This document shows positions 9,164-18,045 of a stretch of DNA of 64,000 nucleotides, in pieces; the stretch's first letter is position 1; each line of letters starts with the position of its first letter. A model generated the notes under the pieces. That model was not told the origin of the DNA and searched no databases. It was given only the letters and a program-made list of their open reading frames with translations. A program made the translations under genes and the position numbers. Source of the stretch: Rhizobium sp. L51/94 (lineage in GTDB: Bacteria > Pseudomonadota > Alphaproteobacteria > Rhizobiales > Rhizobiaceae); the NCBI RefSeq assembly GCF_019355555.1, contig NZ_CP072144.1:62001-126000 (forward strand), written 5' to 3'.

Positions 9164-9321
9164 GGCAGGCACGTCGGCAAGTCGATGATTTTCCGGCATG
9201 ACGCGGGTACTTACGACGCATTCTGACGAGGAAACGTCGATATTTTTCAGCGCCATGCCCTTTTGTCCCTTGCAGAGGCCTGCCCGCGCGCTCATGTTGA
9301 ATAACGGGCATGGAGAGGTAC

Positions 9322-9852
9322 ATGGCAAAAGACAAGATTTTGGTCCGGAATTCGCAGCCATCTCCGATGGACTCGGGAGTTTTCACCTGGGATATCGAAA
9401 CCGACCAATTCTTCGCCGATAGCGCTTTCGCCTCCCTTTTCGGCCTAGATCCGTCAGAAACGATGGTCGGCCTGCCGATGGAGCGATACCTCGATCGCGT
9501 CCATCCGGAAGATAAGGCGCGTGTGGCAAAAGCCGTGCATGAAGCCGTGGTTTCGGGGTATCCCTGCCAGCAAAATTACCGCGTCCGGTCTGCAAGAGGT
9601 TTTTATACCGAGATCATGGCCTTCGGCCGCTGCTTTCGAAACGCAGACGGCACACCCTCGCAATATGCAGGCATCGTTTTCCCCGTCGTGCCCGTCGTCG
9701 AGGAGAGCGCGACGTTGCAGGATCTCTGCTCGCAAGCCCACCGTGCCGCGCTGAAAAGCGGTCGGCTGGATATCGCAAGGACACTGCGTGACGTTCTCGA
9801 CGACCTTGCCGAGGAGCCGGCGCCAGCGCGGCTTCAACACCACCCGCACTGA
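9322..9852 (+). CDS. Single-PAS-domain protein
   Basis: A 176-residue soluble protein with one PAS_3-type fold (GVFTWDIETDQFFADSAFAS, then the RVHPEDKARV and YRVRSARGFYTEI strands). There is no kinase, HTH, GGDEF or methyl-accepting domain. The C-terminal 50 residues are predicted helical and include acidic DVLDDLAEEP. I prefer the second ATG (9322), because GGAGAGGTAC lies just before it. Such lone PAS proteins may sense a ligand or redox state and act through a partner, but neither can be named here. Confidence 0.75.
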   Translation: MAKDKILVRNSQPSPMDSGVFTWDIETDQFFADSAFASLFGLDPSETMVGLPMERYLDRVHPEDKARVAKAVHEAVVSGYPCQQNYRVRSARGFYTEIMAFGRCFRNADGTPSQYAGIVFPVVPVVEESATLQDLCSQAHRAALKSGRLDIARTLRDVLDDLAEEPAPARLQHHPH

Positions 9853-9879
9853 GGGCCAGGACGGCTTTTGGGGCTGGGA

Positions 9880-10617
9880 CTAGGTGAGATTGATACCGCC
9901 GTCCAGCAACAGTATCTCTCCCGTCGCATAGTCCGAAGAGACAAGCATCCAGACAGCGTGCGCGATGTCTTCCGGTGTCGCCGCCCGGCGCATCGGCGAA
10001 TGGTTTCGCCACAAATCCTGTGCGGCAGTCCAGTCCGCCGTCAGCGGCGTATCGACCAGACCGGGCGCGACGGCATTGACGCGGATATCGGGTGCCAGCG
10101 ACAGGGCCATCAGCTGCGTCGCATGGTTGAGTGCCGCCTTTGCAGCAGCGTAGGGGATGGAGGCACCCTTGGGGCGGATACCGGCATGGGAGGAAATATT
10201 GACGACAGAGCCCGGTCGTCCCGTGCCAGCGGCTGCTCGCAGCGCCGGTTCTGCCTCGGCCACCAGCCGGAACGGCGCGACGACGTTAACCTCGTAGAGC
10301 TCATGCCAGATCGCCGGCGTGGCCGCAGCCATATCGGAATGGGGAATGACGCGGCTGATGCCGGCATTGTTCACAAGCACGTCGAGCCGGCCCCATTGGG
10401 CAACCGCCCCGGCGACCAGCCTTGCCCTGTCGGCATCGACAGCGAGATCGGCCTGGATATAGGTCGCCATCGGCAGCATGCTTGCAAGCGCCAGCCCGGC
10501 GTCAACAGACGACCGGGAATGGAGGACGATTGCATAGCCTTCTGCGGCAAGCCGCCGGGCGATTGCCGCACCGATGCCCGATGTCGAGCCGGTGACGAGT
10601 GCGACGGGAGGTGTCAT
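9880..10617 (-). CDS. Short-chain dehydrogenase/reductase (SDR)
   Basis: A 245-residue classical SDR with the cofactor-binding TGSTSGIG, the NNAG motif and the catalytic Ser-Tyr-Lys (NISSHAG...YAAAK). It ends with the usual DGGINLT. It is an NAD(P)-dependent oxidoreductase of the FabG-like branch. No pathway neighbour points to a substrate. Convergent with the PAS gene. Confidence 0.88.
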   Translation of the reverse strand: MTPPVALVTGSTSGIGAAIARRLAAEGYAIVLHSRSSVDAGLALASMLPMATYIQADLAVDADRARLVAGAVAQWGRLDVLVNNAGISRVIPHSDMAAATPAIWHELYEVNVVAPFRLVAEAEPALRAAAGTGRPGSVVNISSHAGIRPKGASIPYAAAKAALNHATQLMALSLAPDIRVNAVAPGLVDTPLTADWTAAQDLWRNHSPMRRAATPEDIAHAVWMLVSSDYATGEILLLDGGINLT

Positions 10618-10732
10618 AGCGATATCTGCCTCGAATGAAACTGGCTACGTGTTCTCACCATCTGCGCCGCAGATGCCGGCTTGTCCAGCCATCCCCGAGG
10701 TCGTAACACCGCGGCATCAAGGAGACAGATCC

Positions 10733-10951
10733 ATGCCACTCTACATCAAGGACGATGCCATCGACCGCCTGGCACGTCGCTATCAGGCGCTGACCAAGGC
10801 GCCATCGAAGACCGAGGCTGTCCGCAAGGCGCTGCAACTGGCGCTCGATACCGAACTGGCAAAGCCGGTGCTGGAAGATATCGCCGTGGCCTTCTGCCGA
10901 AACCTGCGCACGAAGACCAACGTGCGAAACGCCGATGCAGAGCCGCGCTGA
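10733..10951 (+). CDS. VapB-type antitoxin (Rv0623/PSK-like)
   Basis: A 72-residue protein beginning MPLYIKDDAIDRLARRYQAL, with KTEAVRKAL. This matches the Rv0623-like VapB antitoxins, whose N-terminus binds the operator and whose C-terminus covers the toxin. GGAGACAGATCC precedes the ATG. Its stop overlaps the start of the next gene (TGATG), the coupling expected of an antitoxin-toxin pair. Confidence 0.8.
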   Translation: MPLYIKDDAIDRLARRYQALTKAPSKTEAVRKALQLALDTELAKPVLEDIAVAFCRNLRTKTNVRNADAEPR

Positions 10952-11358
10952 TGTTTATCGATGGCTCTGTACTGCTGGCAATGATGACCGACGAGGAAGC
11001 CGCGCGCGAATTTGCAAGGCGGATGCAGGCGTCGACCGTGCGCCTCACGTCGCCAATGACTGTGGCTCGAACGACACTGGCGCTTGTCGCCGAATTGGAA
11101 ATTCCGGTCGATGAAGCGTCCGAGGCTGTCGCCACCTTCCTGCAACTGATGAATATCCAGTCAGTGGCTGTGCCCCCGCGAGCCGCTTCACTGGCGGTGG
11201 AGGCCTACTCCAATTTTGGTAAAAACGACAATTTTGGTAAAGGCGGCGCCGGTCTCAGTCTCGACGACTGGCTGACATATGCTTGCGCCAAATATTACCG
11301 CCAGCCGTTGCTTTTTTCTGGCAACGGCTTTGCTGCTACGGACATAGAGGCCGCTTGA
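10951..11358 (+). CDS. VapC-like PIN-domain protein with substituted catalytic residues
   Basis: A 135-residue PIN-domain protein. It keeps the first acidic residue (MFIDGS), the third (LSLDDWLTYACAK) and the TDI near the end. Two positions normally acidic in VapC are changed: the helix Glu (usually xYExxLAL) is Arg in TVARTTLAL, and the KGDDF/KGEAF acid is Asn-Gly in SGNGF. A six-residue duplication (NFGKND/NFGKGG) sits just before the third catalytic Asp. VapC toxins are Mg-dependent RNases that cut tRNA or rRNA; this copy is probably weak or inactive. The reading frame is fully open, so it may be a recently decayed or neutralised toxin. Confidence 0.75.
   Translation: MFIDGSVLLAMMTDEEAAREFARRMQASTVRLTSPMTVARTTLALVAELEIPVDEASEAVATFLQLMNIQSVAVPPRAASLAVEAYSNFGKNDNFGKGGAGLSLDDWLTYACAKYYRQPLLFSGNGFAATDIEAA
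11212..11247 (+). repeat. 18-nt imperfect tandem duplication inside the VapC-like gene
   Basis: Two adjacent in-frame 18-nt units (11212..11229 and 11230..11247) match at 15 positions, with the first 12 bases, AATTTTGGTAAA, identical. They add six residues to the loop before the catalytic Asp of the PIN fold. The local AT-rich codons stand out from the GC-rich surroundings. Confidence 0.85.
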
Positions 11359-11381
11359 GGCGAGACCGCGCCACGCCGCCC

Positions 11382-11681
11382 TTACGGGCAGTCAGAAAGC
11401 GGTGCAGCATCGAAAGTGTTGCTGCGCATCACAGACGTCGTCGGGTTTGAATCGCACTGGATACGGATCGGCGTGCGGTTGGTGGTGCCCGTGAACGGCA
11501 GGTCGACATTGATGATACCGCTTGGCGAGATTGCATCCTTGGAGTGATCGATAACGGCGCTGTAAACGGTAACTACGCGCGGACCTTTTGGAGTGACGCG
11601 CAGGGTGAGCGGCTCCGCGACAACAGCGGTAGCCATGCTCAAAGCGAGTGTCGAGGCGGCAAATAATTTGAGAAACATCAT
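11382..11681 (-). CDS. Small secreted protein of unknown function
   Basis: A 99-residue protein with a clear Sec signal peptide (KLFAASTLALSMATAVVA, cleavage near AEP), leaving a mature periplasmic domain of about 75 residues. It has two cysteines (IQCDSN and SDCP) that could form a disulfide. I do not recognise the family. The ribosome site is GGAGAGCATG. It is convergent with the VapBC-like pair and stands alone. Confidence 0.65.
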   Translation of the reverse strand: MMFLKLFAASTLALSMATAVVAEPLTLRVTPKGPRVVTVYSAVIDHSKDAISPSGIINVDLPFTGTTNRTPIRIQCDSNPTTSVMRSNTFDAAPLSDCP

Positions 11682-11849
11682 GCTCTCCTGTCATTGTGAT
11701 ATGCGATGGCAGGGGAACACATGGAGCGGGGCTAAGTTCCGTGCCCCGCTGCGATCACGGTAAAATTGAAGAGCCGACAGGCGTCACTCTCGGCTCAATT
11801 GCGCCGAGTGCGATTGAGATGTCGGCAAATTGCCGGCGTAATGTCGAAT

Positions 11850-12509
11850 TCAGTCTTCCGTGTAGCGCTGCTCCCGCCAGGGATCGCCGCGCATGTGATA
11901 GCCGTTCTTCTCCCAGAAACCGGCCTTGTCCGATTTCATCAGGTCGATGCGGCGCAACCATTTGGCGCTCTTCCAGAGATAGAGATGCGGCACGACGAGG
12001 CGCATCGGTCCGCCGTGATCGCGGCTAAGCGGCTGGCCTTCCCAGGCGGTCGCAAGGATCGCGTCCTCGGCAGCGAAATCGGCCAGCGGCAGGTTGGTCG
12101 TATAGCCGTCATAGCTGGTCAGCATCACATAGTCGGCATCCGACTTGGGCATGACGTGATCGAGAAGATCGCGGGTGGAAACCCCGTCCCATTTGTTGTC
12201 ATAGCGCGACCATGTGGTGACGCAGTGCATGTCACTGACCTTGCTGCTTTGCTCAAGGGCGCCGAATGCCGCCCAGTCGAGCGATAGCGGCGCCTCGACC
12301 CGGCCACCGACCTCCAGCCGCCAGCTGGAAAGCGCGATCTCCGGCTGGGTGCCGAGATCGAGCACCGGCCAGTTCTTCACCAGATGCTGCCCCGGCGGCA
12401 ACCGCTCGCTCTCCGCCCGGCTGACGCGACCGGTCAGAAACTTGCCCTCCGCCGCCCACCGCCGCTTGGAAGTGGTCAGCTTGCTATCCAAAACCGGCTC
12501 GTCCGTCAT
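11850..12509 (-). CDS. Sulfite-oxidase-like molybdopterin oxidoreductase (soluble)
   Basis: A 219-residue protein of the sulfite oxidase/YedY molybdopterin fold. The molybdenum-ligating Cys lies in the DMHCVTTWS motif, and the HGGPMRLVVPHLYLWKSAKW segment is typical of the family. There is no signal peptide and no haem or dimerisation domain, so it is a short cytoplasmic member. The start is placed at the ATG with GAGGGACATCAGG in front; 12527 is an alternative. The substrate is unknown. A second, exported member of the fold lies at 30504..31280. Confidence 0.83.
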   Translation of the reverse strand: MTDEPVLDSKLTTSKRRWAAEGKFLTGRVSRAESERLPPGQHLVKNWPVLDLGTQPEIALSSWRLEVGGRVEAPLSLDWAAFGALEQSSKVSDMHCVTTWSRYDNKWDGVSTRDLLDHVMPKSDADYVMLTSYDGYTTNLPLADFAAEDAILATAWEGQPLSRDHGGPMRLVVPHLYLWKSAKWLRRIDLMKSDKAGFWEKNGYHMRGDPWREQRYTED

Positions 12510-12861
12510 CCTGATGTCCCTCGTCATTCCGCCGCGTGGAGAACAAGAACTACCCGACCATACGCCCCGCGACAACGGTGTCTGCACCCGCGAGCGGTGG
12601 TGGATTTTTTTTAGGCTGGGGCGTTGGTGCCGCGGTTCCTTTTGTTTTTCGTTGAAAGACCGGGATCAAGCCGTTTCGTCAATCAGAAAAAACTACGATA
12701 TCTGTGATAAAGACCCGAGCTTTCATAGCTCTTATGACATCCATGACAAGTGAACGAAAGTCACGTAATTAACGTCACGACCCTGCCTCGAATGCCTTCG
12801 AACTTGATTACAAAAATCGGCCGCTCTTCCCCGGACCCCGATCTTGGCCTATTATGCCACC

Positions 12862-13089
12862 ATGACAATCGATGCCGATATGATGATCGTTCCTGCAGAT
12901 TACCCGGAGCTTGCCCTGATAGTGTGGAGCCGGGATGCGACACGCCCGGTTGCCGCAGCCGAGGCGTTTGCAATTTACGAGCGGAACTGGCGCTTTGTCG
13001 ATCGGCAGCGACTGACACCCAGTGAGAAAGCCCTTATCGAAGAGCTGACCGCTCGGTTCGGACACGGGGAACTATTGGTTTCAAGTTAG
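12862..13089 (+). CDS. Probable small partner (antitoxin candidate) of the nucleotidyltransferase toxin-like gene
   Basis: A 75-residue protein with AEAFAIYERNWRFVDRQRLT followed by LIEELTARFGHG. I read it as the small helical protein that often precedes nucleotidyltransferase-fold toxins. The next gene starts 38 nt downstream on the same strand. The start is uncertain: a TTG 18 nt upstream or a later ATG is possible, and no strong ribosome site is visible. The 270 bp before it are AT-rich with direct GTCACG repeats, perhaps an autoregulatory site. Confidence 0.6.
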   Translation: MTIDADMMIVPADYPELALIVWSRDATRPVAAAEAFAIYERNWRFVDRQRLTPSEKALIEELTARFGHGELLVSS

Positions 13090-13127
13090 CCGCCACGCAC
13101 CCGGTCGCCACAGAGGGCAGGAACCAC

Positions 13128-13832
13128 ATGACTGACTTCCAGCGACCGGAGCATCGGATAATTGCCAAGGCATTGAGGCTTATGGATCCGACACTTCTCG
13201 TGTTAAATCGTTGCTGGTTTGCCGGAGGCACGGCCGTTGTCATGATGCACGGCGAATACCGTCGTTCCCTCGACGTAGACTTCCTTTGTGCCGATATGGA
13301 TGGCTACCGCGCCATGCGCAGCCTCGCCGTCGAAAAGGGTGTCGGTGGCCTGTTTGCGGCGCCGGTTACAGCCTTACGCGAAGTGAGGGCAGATCAGTAT
13401 GGCGTACGCACGCTGCTCTCGCTCGACGAACAAACGATCCGTTTCGAAATCGTTCGGGAAAGCCGCATTCCGCTGGACGGCATAATGAATGCTGGGCTCG
13501 GCGTACCAGTCCTTTTGCCGAGCGACATGATGGCGGAGAAATTGCTTGCCAATGCCGACCGGTGCCAGGATCGCGCAGTCGCATATCGCGATGCAATCGA
13601 TCTCGGCATGCTGATAGATTATCACGGCGCGATTTCGCAAGACGCAGTCACGAAGGCGGAAAATGCCTATGGCGGCGATATCGGACGCAAAGCTTTGTGG
13701 GTCGTTGACAGGTTGGCCGACAGGGTGGAATTACAGCACGTTTGCGATGCGTTGCAGATGAAACGCCAAGATGCTGCGCGCGCCATGGCGGCGTTGTCAC
13801 GCGAAGTTCTCCGCTTTTGGCACCGGTCCTAG
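13128..13832 (+). CDS. AbiEii/AbiGii-like nucleotidyltransferase toxin family protein
   Basis: A 234-residue nucleotidyltransferase-fold protein. The catalytic signature is present: GGTAVVMMHGEYRRSLDVDF, i.e. GGT-A, then R-x-S-x-D-x-D. The MMAEKLLANADR segment further on also fits the family. Members such as AbiEii and MenA transfer nucleotides to tRNA or other targets and cause growth arrest in toxin-antitoxin or phage-abortive systems. The small gene upstream is the likely antitoxin. It ends before a strong bidirectional hairpin. Confidence 0.75.
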   Translation: MTDFQRPEHRIIAKALRLMDPTLLVLNRCWFAGGTAVVMMHGEYRRSLDVDFLCADMDGYRAMRSLAVEKGVGGLFAAPVTALREVRADQYGVRTLLSLDEQTIRFEIVRESRIPLDGIMNAGLGVPVLLPSDMMAEKLLANADRCQDRAVAYRDAIDLGMLIDYHGAISQDAVTKAENAYGGDIGRKALWVVDRLADRVELQHVCDALQMKRQDAARAMAALSREVLRFWHRS

Positions 13833-13904
13833 ATCACCAGCGGGACTTACTCGCGTCGTGCCGGAAAAATCGCCAATCCACGCCCCGCTGCGACTCAATC
13901 CCCC

Positions 13905-13931
13905 AAGGCCGCCACCAAAGGCGGCGGCCTT
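13905..13931. terminator. Bidirectional hairpin terminator between the toxin-like gene and hutU
   Basis: A perfect 9-bp stem (AAGGCCGCC/GGCGGCCTT) encloses a 9-nt loop. The flanking A and T residues allow it to end transcription from both converging operons. Confidence 0.7.
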
Positions 13932-13947
13932 TACTGACCTCGCGACC

Positions 13948-15621
13948 TCAGTTGCCGAGAATTCCCGGCAGGCGCAGGCCCTTTTCCTTGGCGCAGTCGA
14001 TAGCGATGTCGTAGCCGGCGTCGGCGTGGCGCATGACGCCGGTGGCCGGGTCGTTCCAGAGGACGCGGGCGATGCGGCGGGCGGCGTCTTCCGAGCCGTC
14101 GCAGCAGATGACCATGCCGGCATGCTGTGAAAAGCCCATGCCGACGCCGCCGCCGTGATGGATCGATACCCAGGTGGCGCCCGAGGCGGTGTTCAGCAGG
14201 GCGTTGAGCAGCGGCCAGTCGGAGACGGCGTCCGAGCCATCCTTCATAGCCTCGGTTTCGCGGTTCGGCGAGGCGACGGAGCCACTATCGAGATGATCGC
14301 GGCCGATGACGACGGGCGCCGAAAGCTCACCGTTCTTGACCATTTCGTTGAAGGCCAGACCGATCCGGTCACGGTCGCCGAGACCCACCCAGCAGATGCG
14401 GGCGGGCAGGCCCTGGAAGGCGATGCGTTCACGCGCCATGTCGAGCCAGTTGTGCAAATGGGTATTGCCGGGCGTCAGTTCCTTCACCTTGGCGTCGGTC
14501 TTGTAGATATCCTCCGGATCGCCCGACAGCGCCGCCCAGCGGAACGGGCCGATACCGCGGCAGAACAGCGGCCGGATATAGGCCGGGACGAAGCCGGGGA
14601 AGGCGAAGGCATTCTCCAGGCCCTCGTCTTTCGCGACCTGGCGGATGTTGTTGCCGTAATCGAGCGTCGGCACGCCGGCGTTCCAGAAATCGACCATGGC
14701 GGCGACGTGGATCTTCATCGAGGCGCGCGCAGCGGCCTCGACTTCCTTTGGCGCAGTCTCCTGTTTGGATTTCCATTCCGCCACGGTCCAGCCGAGCGGC
14801 AGGTAGCCGTGCAGCGGGTCGTGGGCGGAGGTCTGGTCGGTAACGATATCCGGTCGGACGCCGCGCTTGAAAAGCTCGGGGAAGATTTCGGCAGCATTGC
14901 CGATCAACGCGATCGATTTTGCCTCGCCGGCCTTGGTCCACTGATCGATCTTGGCCAGTGCCTCGTCCAGGCTGTCGGTCTTTTCGTCGACATAGCGCGT
15001 GCGCAGTCGGAAATCGGCGCGGGTTTCGTCGCATTCGACGGCGAGGCAGCAGGCACCGGCCATGACCGCGGCGAGCGGCTGGGCGCCACCCATGCCGCCG
15101 AGACCGCCGGTGAGGATCCATTTGCCCTTGAGGCTGCCGCCATAGTGCTGGCGTCCGGCTTCGACGAAGGTCTCATAAGTGCCCTGGACGATGCCTTGGG
15201 CGCCGATATAGATCCACGAGCCGGCCGTCATCTGGCCATACATCGCAAGGCCCTTCTTATCAAGCTCGTTGAAATGATCCCATGTCGCCCAGTGTGGCAC
15301 GAGGTTGGAGTTTGCGATCAGCACGCGCGGCGCATCCTTGTGGGTGCGGAACACGCCGACCGGCTTGCCGGATTGCACCAACAGCGTCTCTTCTTCGGTG
15401 AGCGTCTTCAGGGTCGCGACGATGCTGTCGAAGTCTTCCCAGGTGCGTGTCGCCCGGCCGATACCGCCGTAGACGACGAGTTCGTTGGGGTTTTCGGCGA
15501 CGTCAGGGTCGAGATTGTTCATTAGCATGCGCAGCGGCGCTTCCGTCATCCAGCTCTTGGTGTTGAGATCCGGCCCGCGCGGCGCGCGGATCTCGCGGAT
15601 GTTGTGGCGTGAATTGGTCAT
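13948..15621 (-). CDS. hutU: Urocanate hydratase
   Basis: A 557-residue urocanase, the usual length. It converts urocanate to 4-imidazolone-5-propionate using tightly bound NAD+. Family landmarks are VYGGIGRATR at the N-terminus, GGLGGMGGAQPLA for the dinucleotide site, and FCRGIGPFRWAALSGDPEDI and VSIHHGGGVGMGFS near the C-terminus. It is the last gene of the minus-strand operon hutI-hutH-hutG-hutU, 12 nt after hutG. Confidence 0.98.
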   Translation of the reverse strand: MTNSRHNIREIRAPRGPDLNTKSWMTEAPLRMLMNNLDPDVAENPNELVVYGGIGRATRTWEDFDSIVATLKTLTEEETLLVQSGKPVGVFRTHKDAPRVLIANSNLVPHWATWDHFNELDKKGLAMYGQMTAGSWIYIGAQGIVQGTYETFVEAGRQHYGGSLKGKWILTGGLGGMGGAQPLAAVMAGACCLAVECDETRADFRLRTRYVDEKTDSLDEALAKIDQWTKAGEAKSIALIGNAAEIFPELFKRGVRPDIVTDQTSAHDPLHGYLPLGWTVAEWKSKQETAPKEVEAAARASMKIHVAAMVDFWNAGVPTLDYGNNIRQVAKDEGLENAFAFPGFVPAYIRPLFCRGIGPFRWAALSGDPEDIYKTDAKVKELTPGNTHLHNWLDMARERIAFQGLPARICWVGLGDRDRIGLAFNEMVKNGELSAPVVIGRDHLDSGSVASPNRETEAMKDGSDAVSDWPLLNALLNTASGATWVSIHHGGGVGMGFSQHAGMVICCDGSEDAARRIARVLWNDPATGVMRHADAGYDIAIDCAKEKGLRLPGILGN

Positions 15622-15633
15622 GACGAAATCCCC

Positions 15634-16440
15634 TTAGCTGATGAGGTCGAGCGCGATCTGTTCGATGCGCGACAGGATGGACTTGAGCGGAATGCGCAGC
15701 GCCTCGGCCTTTTCAGGATCATAGGCGAAGGGCGGAGCTTCGGCGGCAAGATGGGTCGATTGCGCCAGCTCCATCTGGATGGCATGAACGCCCGATGCCG
15801 GCTGGCCATAATAGCGCGTTGTCCAGCCGCCCTTGAAACGGCCATTCAGCGTGCTGGTGTAGCCGGCGGCTTCAGCGGCGATGGCAACGGTTGCAGCCTC
15901 GATCGCCGGCGCGCAGGTCTTGCCCATGTCGGTACCGATGTTGAGATCCGGAAGCGTGCCCTCAAACAGGAAGGGAATGTCGGCACGGATCGAGTGGCAG
16001 TCATAGAGCACGGCAATGCCATGGATCGCCTTGACGCGTGCGATCTCGGCAGCGAGGGCCGCATGATAGGGTGCATGGAAGGCGGACAGCCGGGCTGCGG
16101 TATCGGAGTCGGAAGGCTCGGCGCCATTCTTCCAGATCGCCTTGCCGTCGAAATCCGTGCCCGGGATAAGGCCGGTGGTATTTTGACCGGGATAGAGGCT
16201 TGACCCATCGGGATCGCGATTGGCGTCGATGACATAGCGGTGGAAGGTGGCCCGAACCGTCGTCGCGTCGTCGAGCAGGCCGTCATAGAGCCGGTGGATG
16301 TGCCAGTCGGTATCGGCGAGGATGCGCCCATTGTCGTTCAGCCGCTCCCAGATGTCGGCTGGTACGTCTGTGCCGGTATGGGGAAAGGCGAGCACAACGG
16401 GCGAGGAGCCCTGGTGGACTTCGAAAGCAGGAGCGCTCAT
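15634..16440 (-). CDS. hutG: N-formylglutamate deformylase (N-formylglutamate amidohydrolase)
   Basis: A 268-residue member of the N-formylglutamate amidohydrolase family. It hydrolyses N-formyl-L-glutamate to glutamate and formate, the last step of the five-enzyme Hut route. Motifs are VLAFPHTGTDVP, DTDWHIHRLYDG and LYDCHSIRADIPFLFEG. Its presence together with hutF shows that formiminoglutamate is first deaminated and then deformylated, rather than cleaved by a formimidase. Confidence 0.95.
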   Translation of the reverse strand: MSAPAFEVHQGSSPVVLAFPHTGTDVPADIWERLNDNGRILADTDWHIHRLYDGLLDDATTVRATFHRYVIDANRDPDGSSLYPGQNTTGLIPGTDFDGKAIWKNGAEPSDSDTAARLSAFHAPYHAALAAEIARVKAIHGIAVLYDCHSIRADIPFLFEGTLPDLNIGTDMGKTCAPAIEAATVAIAAEAAGYTSTLNGRFKGGWTTRYYGQPASGVHAIQMELAQSTHLAAEAPPFAYDPEKAEALRIPLKSILSRIEQIALDLIS

Positions 16441-16509
16441 TGAATGGTCTCCTTGGCGGTTGTCGGCCTCTGCGTGCGCAAACTGCCGCTTGGAATAGCC
16501 TCCATAAGA

Positions 16510-18045
16510 TCAGCCCTCCAGACCCGGCAGGATACCCTCGGACACCGCTGCATTCAGTGTGCCAGATGATACCAGGTCGCTGGCTGCGGCAAGGTCGTTT
16601 GCCATGTAGCGGTCCTCTTCGAGCGTCGGCACGACGCGGCGGATGGCGGCGACGGCGGCGGTGAGTTCGGGGCTGGTGACCAGCGGCGCGCGGAACTCGA
16701 TCCCCTGGGCCGCCGTCAGCGCTTCGATCCCGATGATGCCAAACAGGTTGTCGGTCATCTGCAGCAGTCGGCGGGCACCGTGACAGGCCATGGAGACGTG
16801 GTCTTCCTGGTTGGCCGAGGTCGGTGTGGAATCGACCGAGGCCGGGTGCGACATCTGCTTGTTCTCAGACATCAGCGCGGCAGATGTTACCTCGGCGATC
16901 ATCAGCCCGGAATTGAGCCCGGGCTTTTTGGCAAGGAAGGCCGGCAGGCCATGCGACAGCGCCGGATCGACCAGGAGCGCAATGCGGCGCTGGGCGATGG
17001 CGCCGATCTCGCAGACGGCGAGCGCGATCTGGTCTGCGGCGAAGGCCACGGGCTCGGCGTGGAAATTACCGCCGGAGACGACCGAATTGTCTGACAGCAC
17101 CAACGGATTGTCGGTCACCGCATTGGCTTCGATCTCCAGCGTTTTTGCCACCTGGCGCAACAGATCGAGGCAGGCGCCGTCGACCTGTGGCTGGCAGCGG
17201 ATGCAATAGGGATCCTGGACGCGCTCGTCGCCCTCGATATGGCTTGCGCGGATGACCGAATTGTCGAGCAAAGCCCGCAGAGCCGCCGCCGTGTCGATCT
17301 GGCCCTGATGGCCGCGCAGGGTGTGGATATCGGCATGGAACGGCGCCGACGAGCCCATCGCCGCATCGGTCGACAGCGCTCCTGTGATCAGCGCCGCCTG
17401 GGCGGCCCTGTGGGCGCGGAAGAGGCCTGCGAGCGCCAGCGCCGTCGAGGTCTGAGTGCCGTTGATCAGCGCCAGGCCTTCCTTGGCGGCCAGCACCATC
17501 GGCGTCAGCCCGGCCTTTTCCAATGCCGCACCGCCACTCATTCGTTCGCCGGCTAAAAATGCTTCGCCTTCACCCATCATGACCGCCGCCATGTGGGCGA
17601 GCGGCGCGAGGTCGCCGGAGGCGCCGACAGAGCCTTTTTCCGGAATGACGGGGATAACGCCCCTCTCAAGCATCGCCTCGATCAGCCGCACCATTTCGAG
17701 CCGCACGCCGGATGCGCCGCGCCCGAGCGACACCAGCTTCAGGGACATGATCAGCCGGACGATATTCTCGGCCAGGGGCTGGCCGACGCCGCAGCAATGG
17801 GAGAGGATCAGATTGCGCTGCAGCGTCGCGACATCGGCACGGTCGATCTTGATCGACGCCAGTTTACCGAAGCCGGTGTTGATGCCGTAGACCGGCGCAT
17901 TGCCGGCGGCAATCTCGGCAATACGGGCGGCGGCGCGCTCGATACCGGCGTCGAACGAGCGATCGAGGACGACAGGTTCGCCCGTCCAGTAGATAATCGA
18001 GAGATCGGCGAGCGTCACCGAACCTGGATGGAGTGTGATGGTCAT
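16510..18045 (-). CDS. hutH: Histidine ammonia-lyase
   Basis: A 511-residue histidase catalysing L-histidine to trans-urocanate and ammonia. The MIO cofactor precursor Ala142-Ser143-Gly144 lies in GSVGASGDLAPLAH, at the same numbering as the Pseudomonas enzyme. The catalytic Tyr of VYGINTGFG, the SHCCGVG His, NGTQ, QDPYCIRCQPQV (Tyr and Arg) and NQEDHVSM are all present. Its ATG overlaps the hutI stop by 4 nt (ATGA). This intact enzyme contrasts with the divergent homologue at 24623..26113. Confidence 0.98.
   Translation of the reverse strand: MTITLHPGSVTLADLSIIYWTGEPVVLDRSFDAGIERAAARIAEIAAGNAPVYGINTGFGKLASIKIDRADVATLQRNLILSHCCGVGQPLAENIVRLIMSLKLVSLGRGASGVRLEMVRLIEAMLERGVIPVIPEKGSVGASGDLAPLAHMAAVMMGEGEAFLAGERMSGGAALEKAGLTPMVLAAKEGLALINGTQTSTALALAGLFRAHRAAQAALITGALSTDAAMGSSAPFHADIHTLRGHQGQIDTAAALRALLDNSVIRASHIEGDERVQDPYCIRCQPQVDGACLDLLRQVAKTLEIEANAVTDNPLVLSDNSVVSGGNFHAEPVAFAADQIALAVCEIGAIAQRRIALLVDPALSHGLPAFLAKKPGLNSGLMIAEVTSAALMSENKQMSHPASVDSTPTSANQEDHVSMACHGARRLLQMTDNLFGIIGIEALTAAQGIEFRAPLVTSPELTAAVAAIRRVVPTLEEDRYMANDLAAASDLVSSGTLNAAVSEGILPGLEG

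Noticed and set aside
14155..15525. 456-codon plus-strand ORF opposite hutU
   Set aside because: It is antisense to a certain urocanase. Its product (many Asp, Gly, Arg, Val; no family motif) is the usual shadow of a GC-rich gene.
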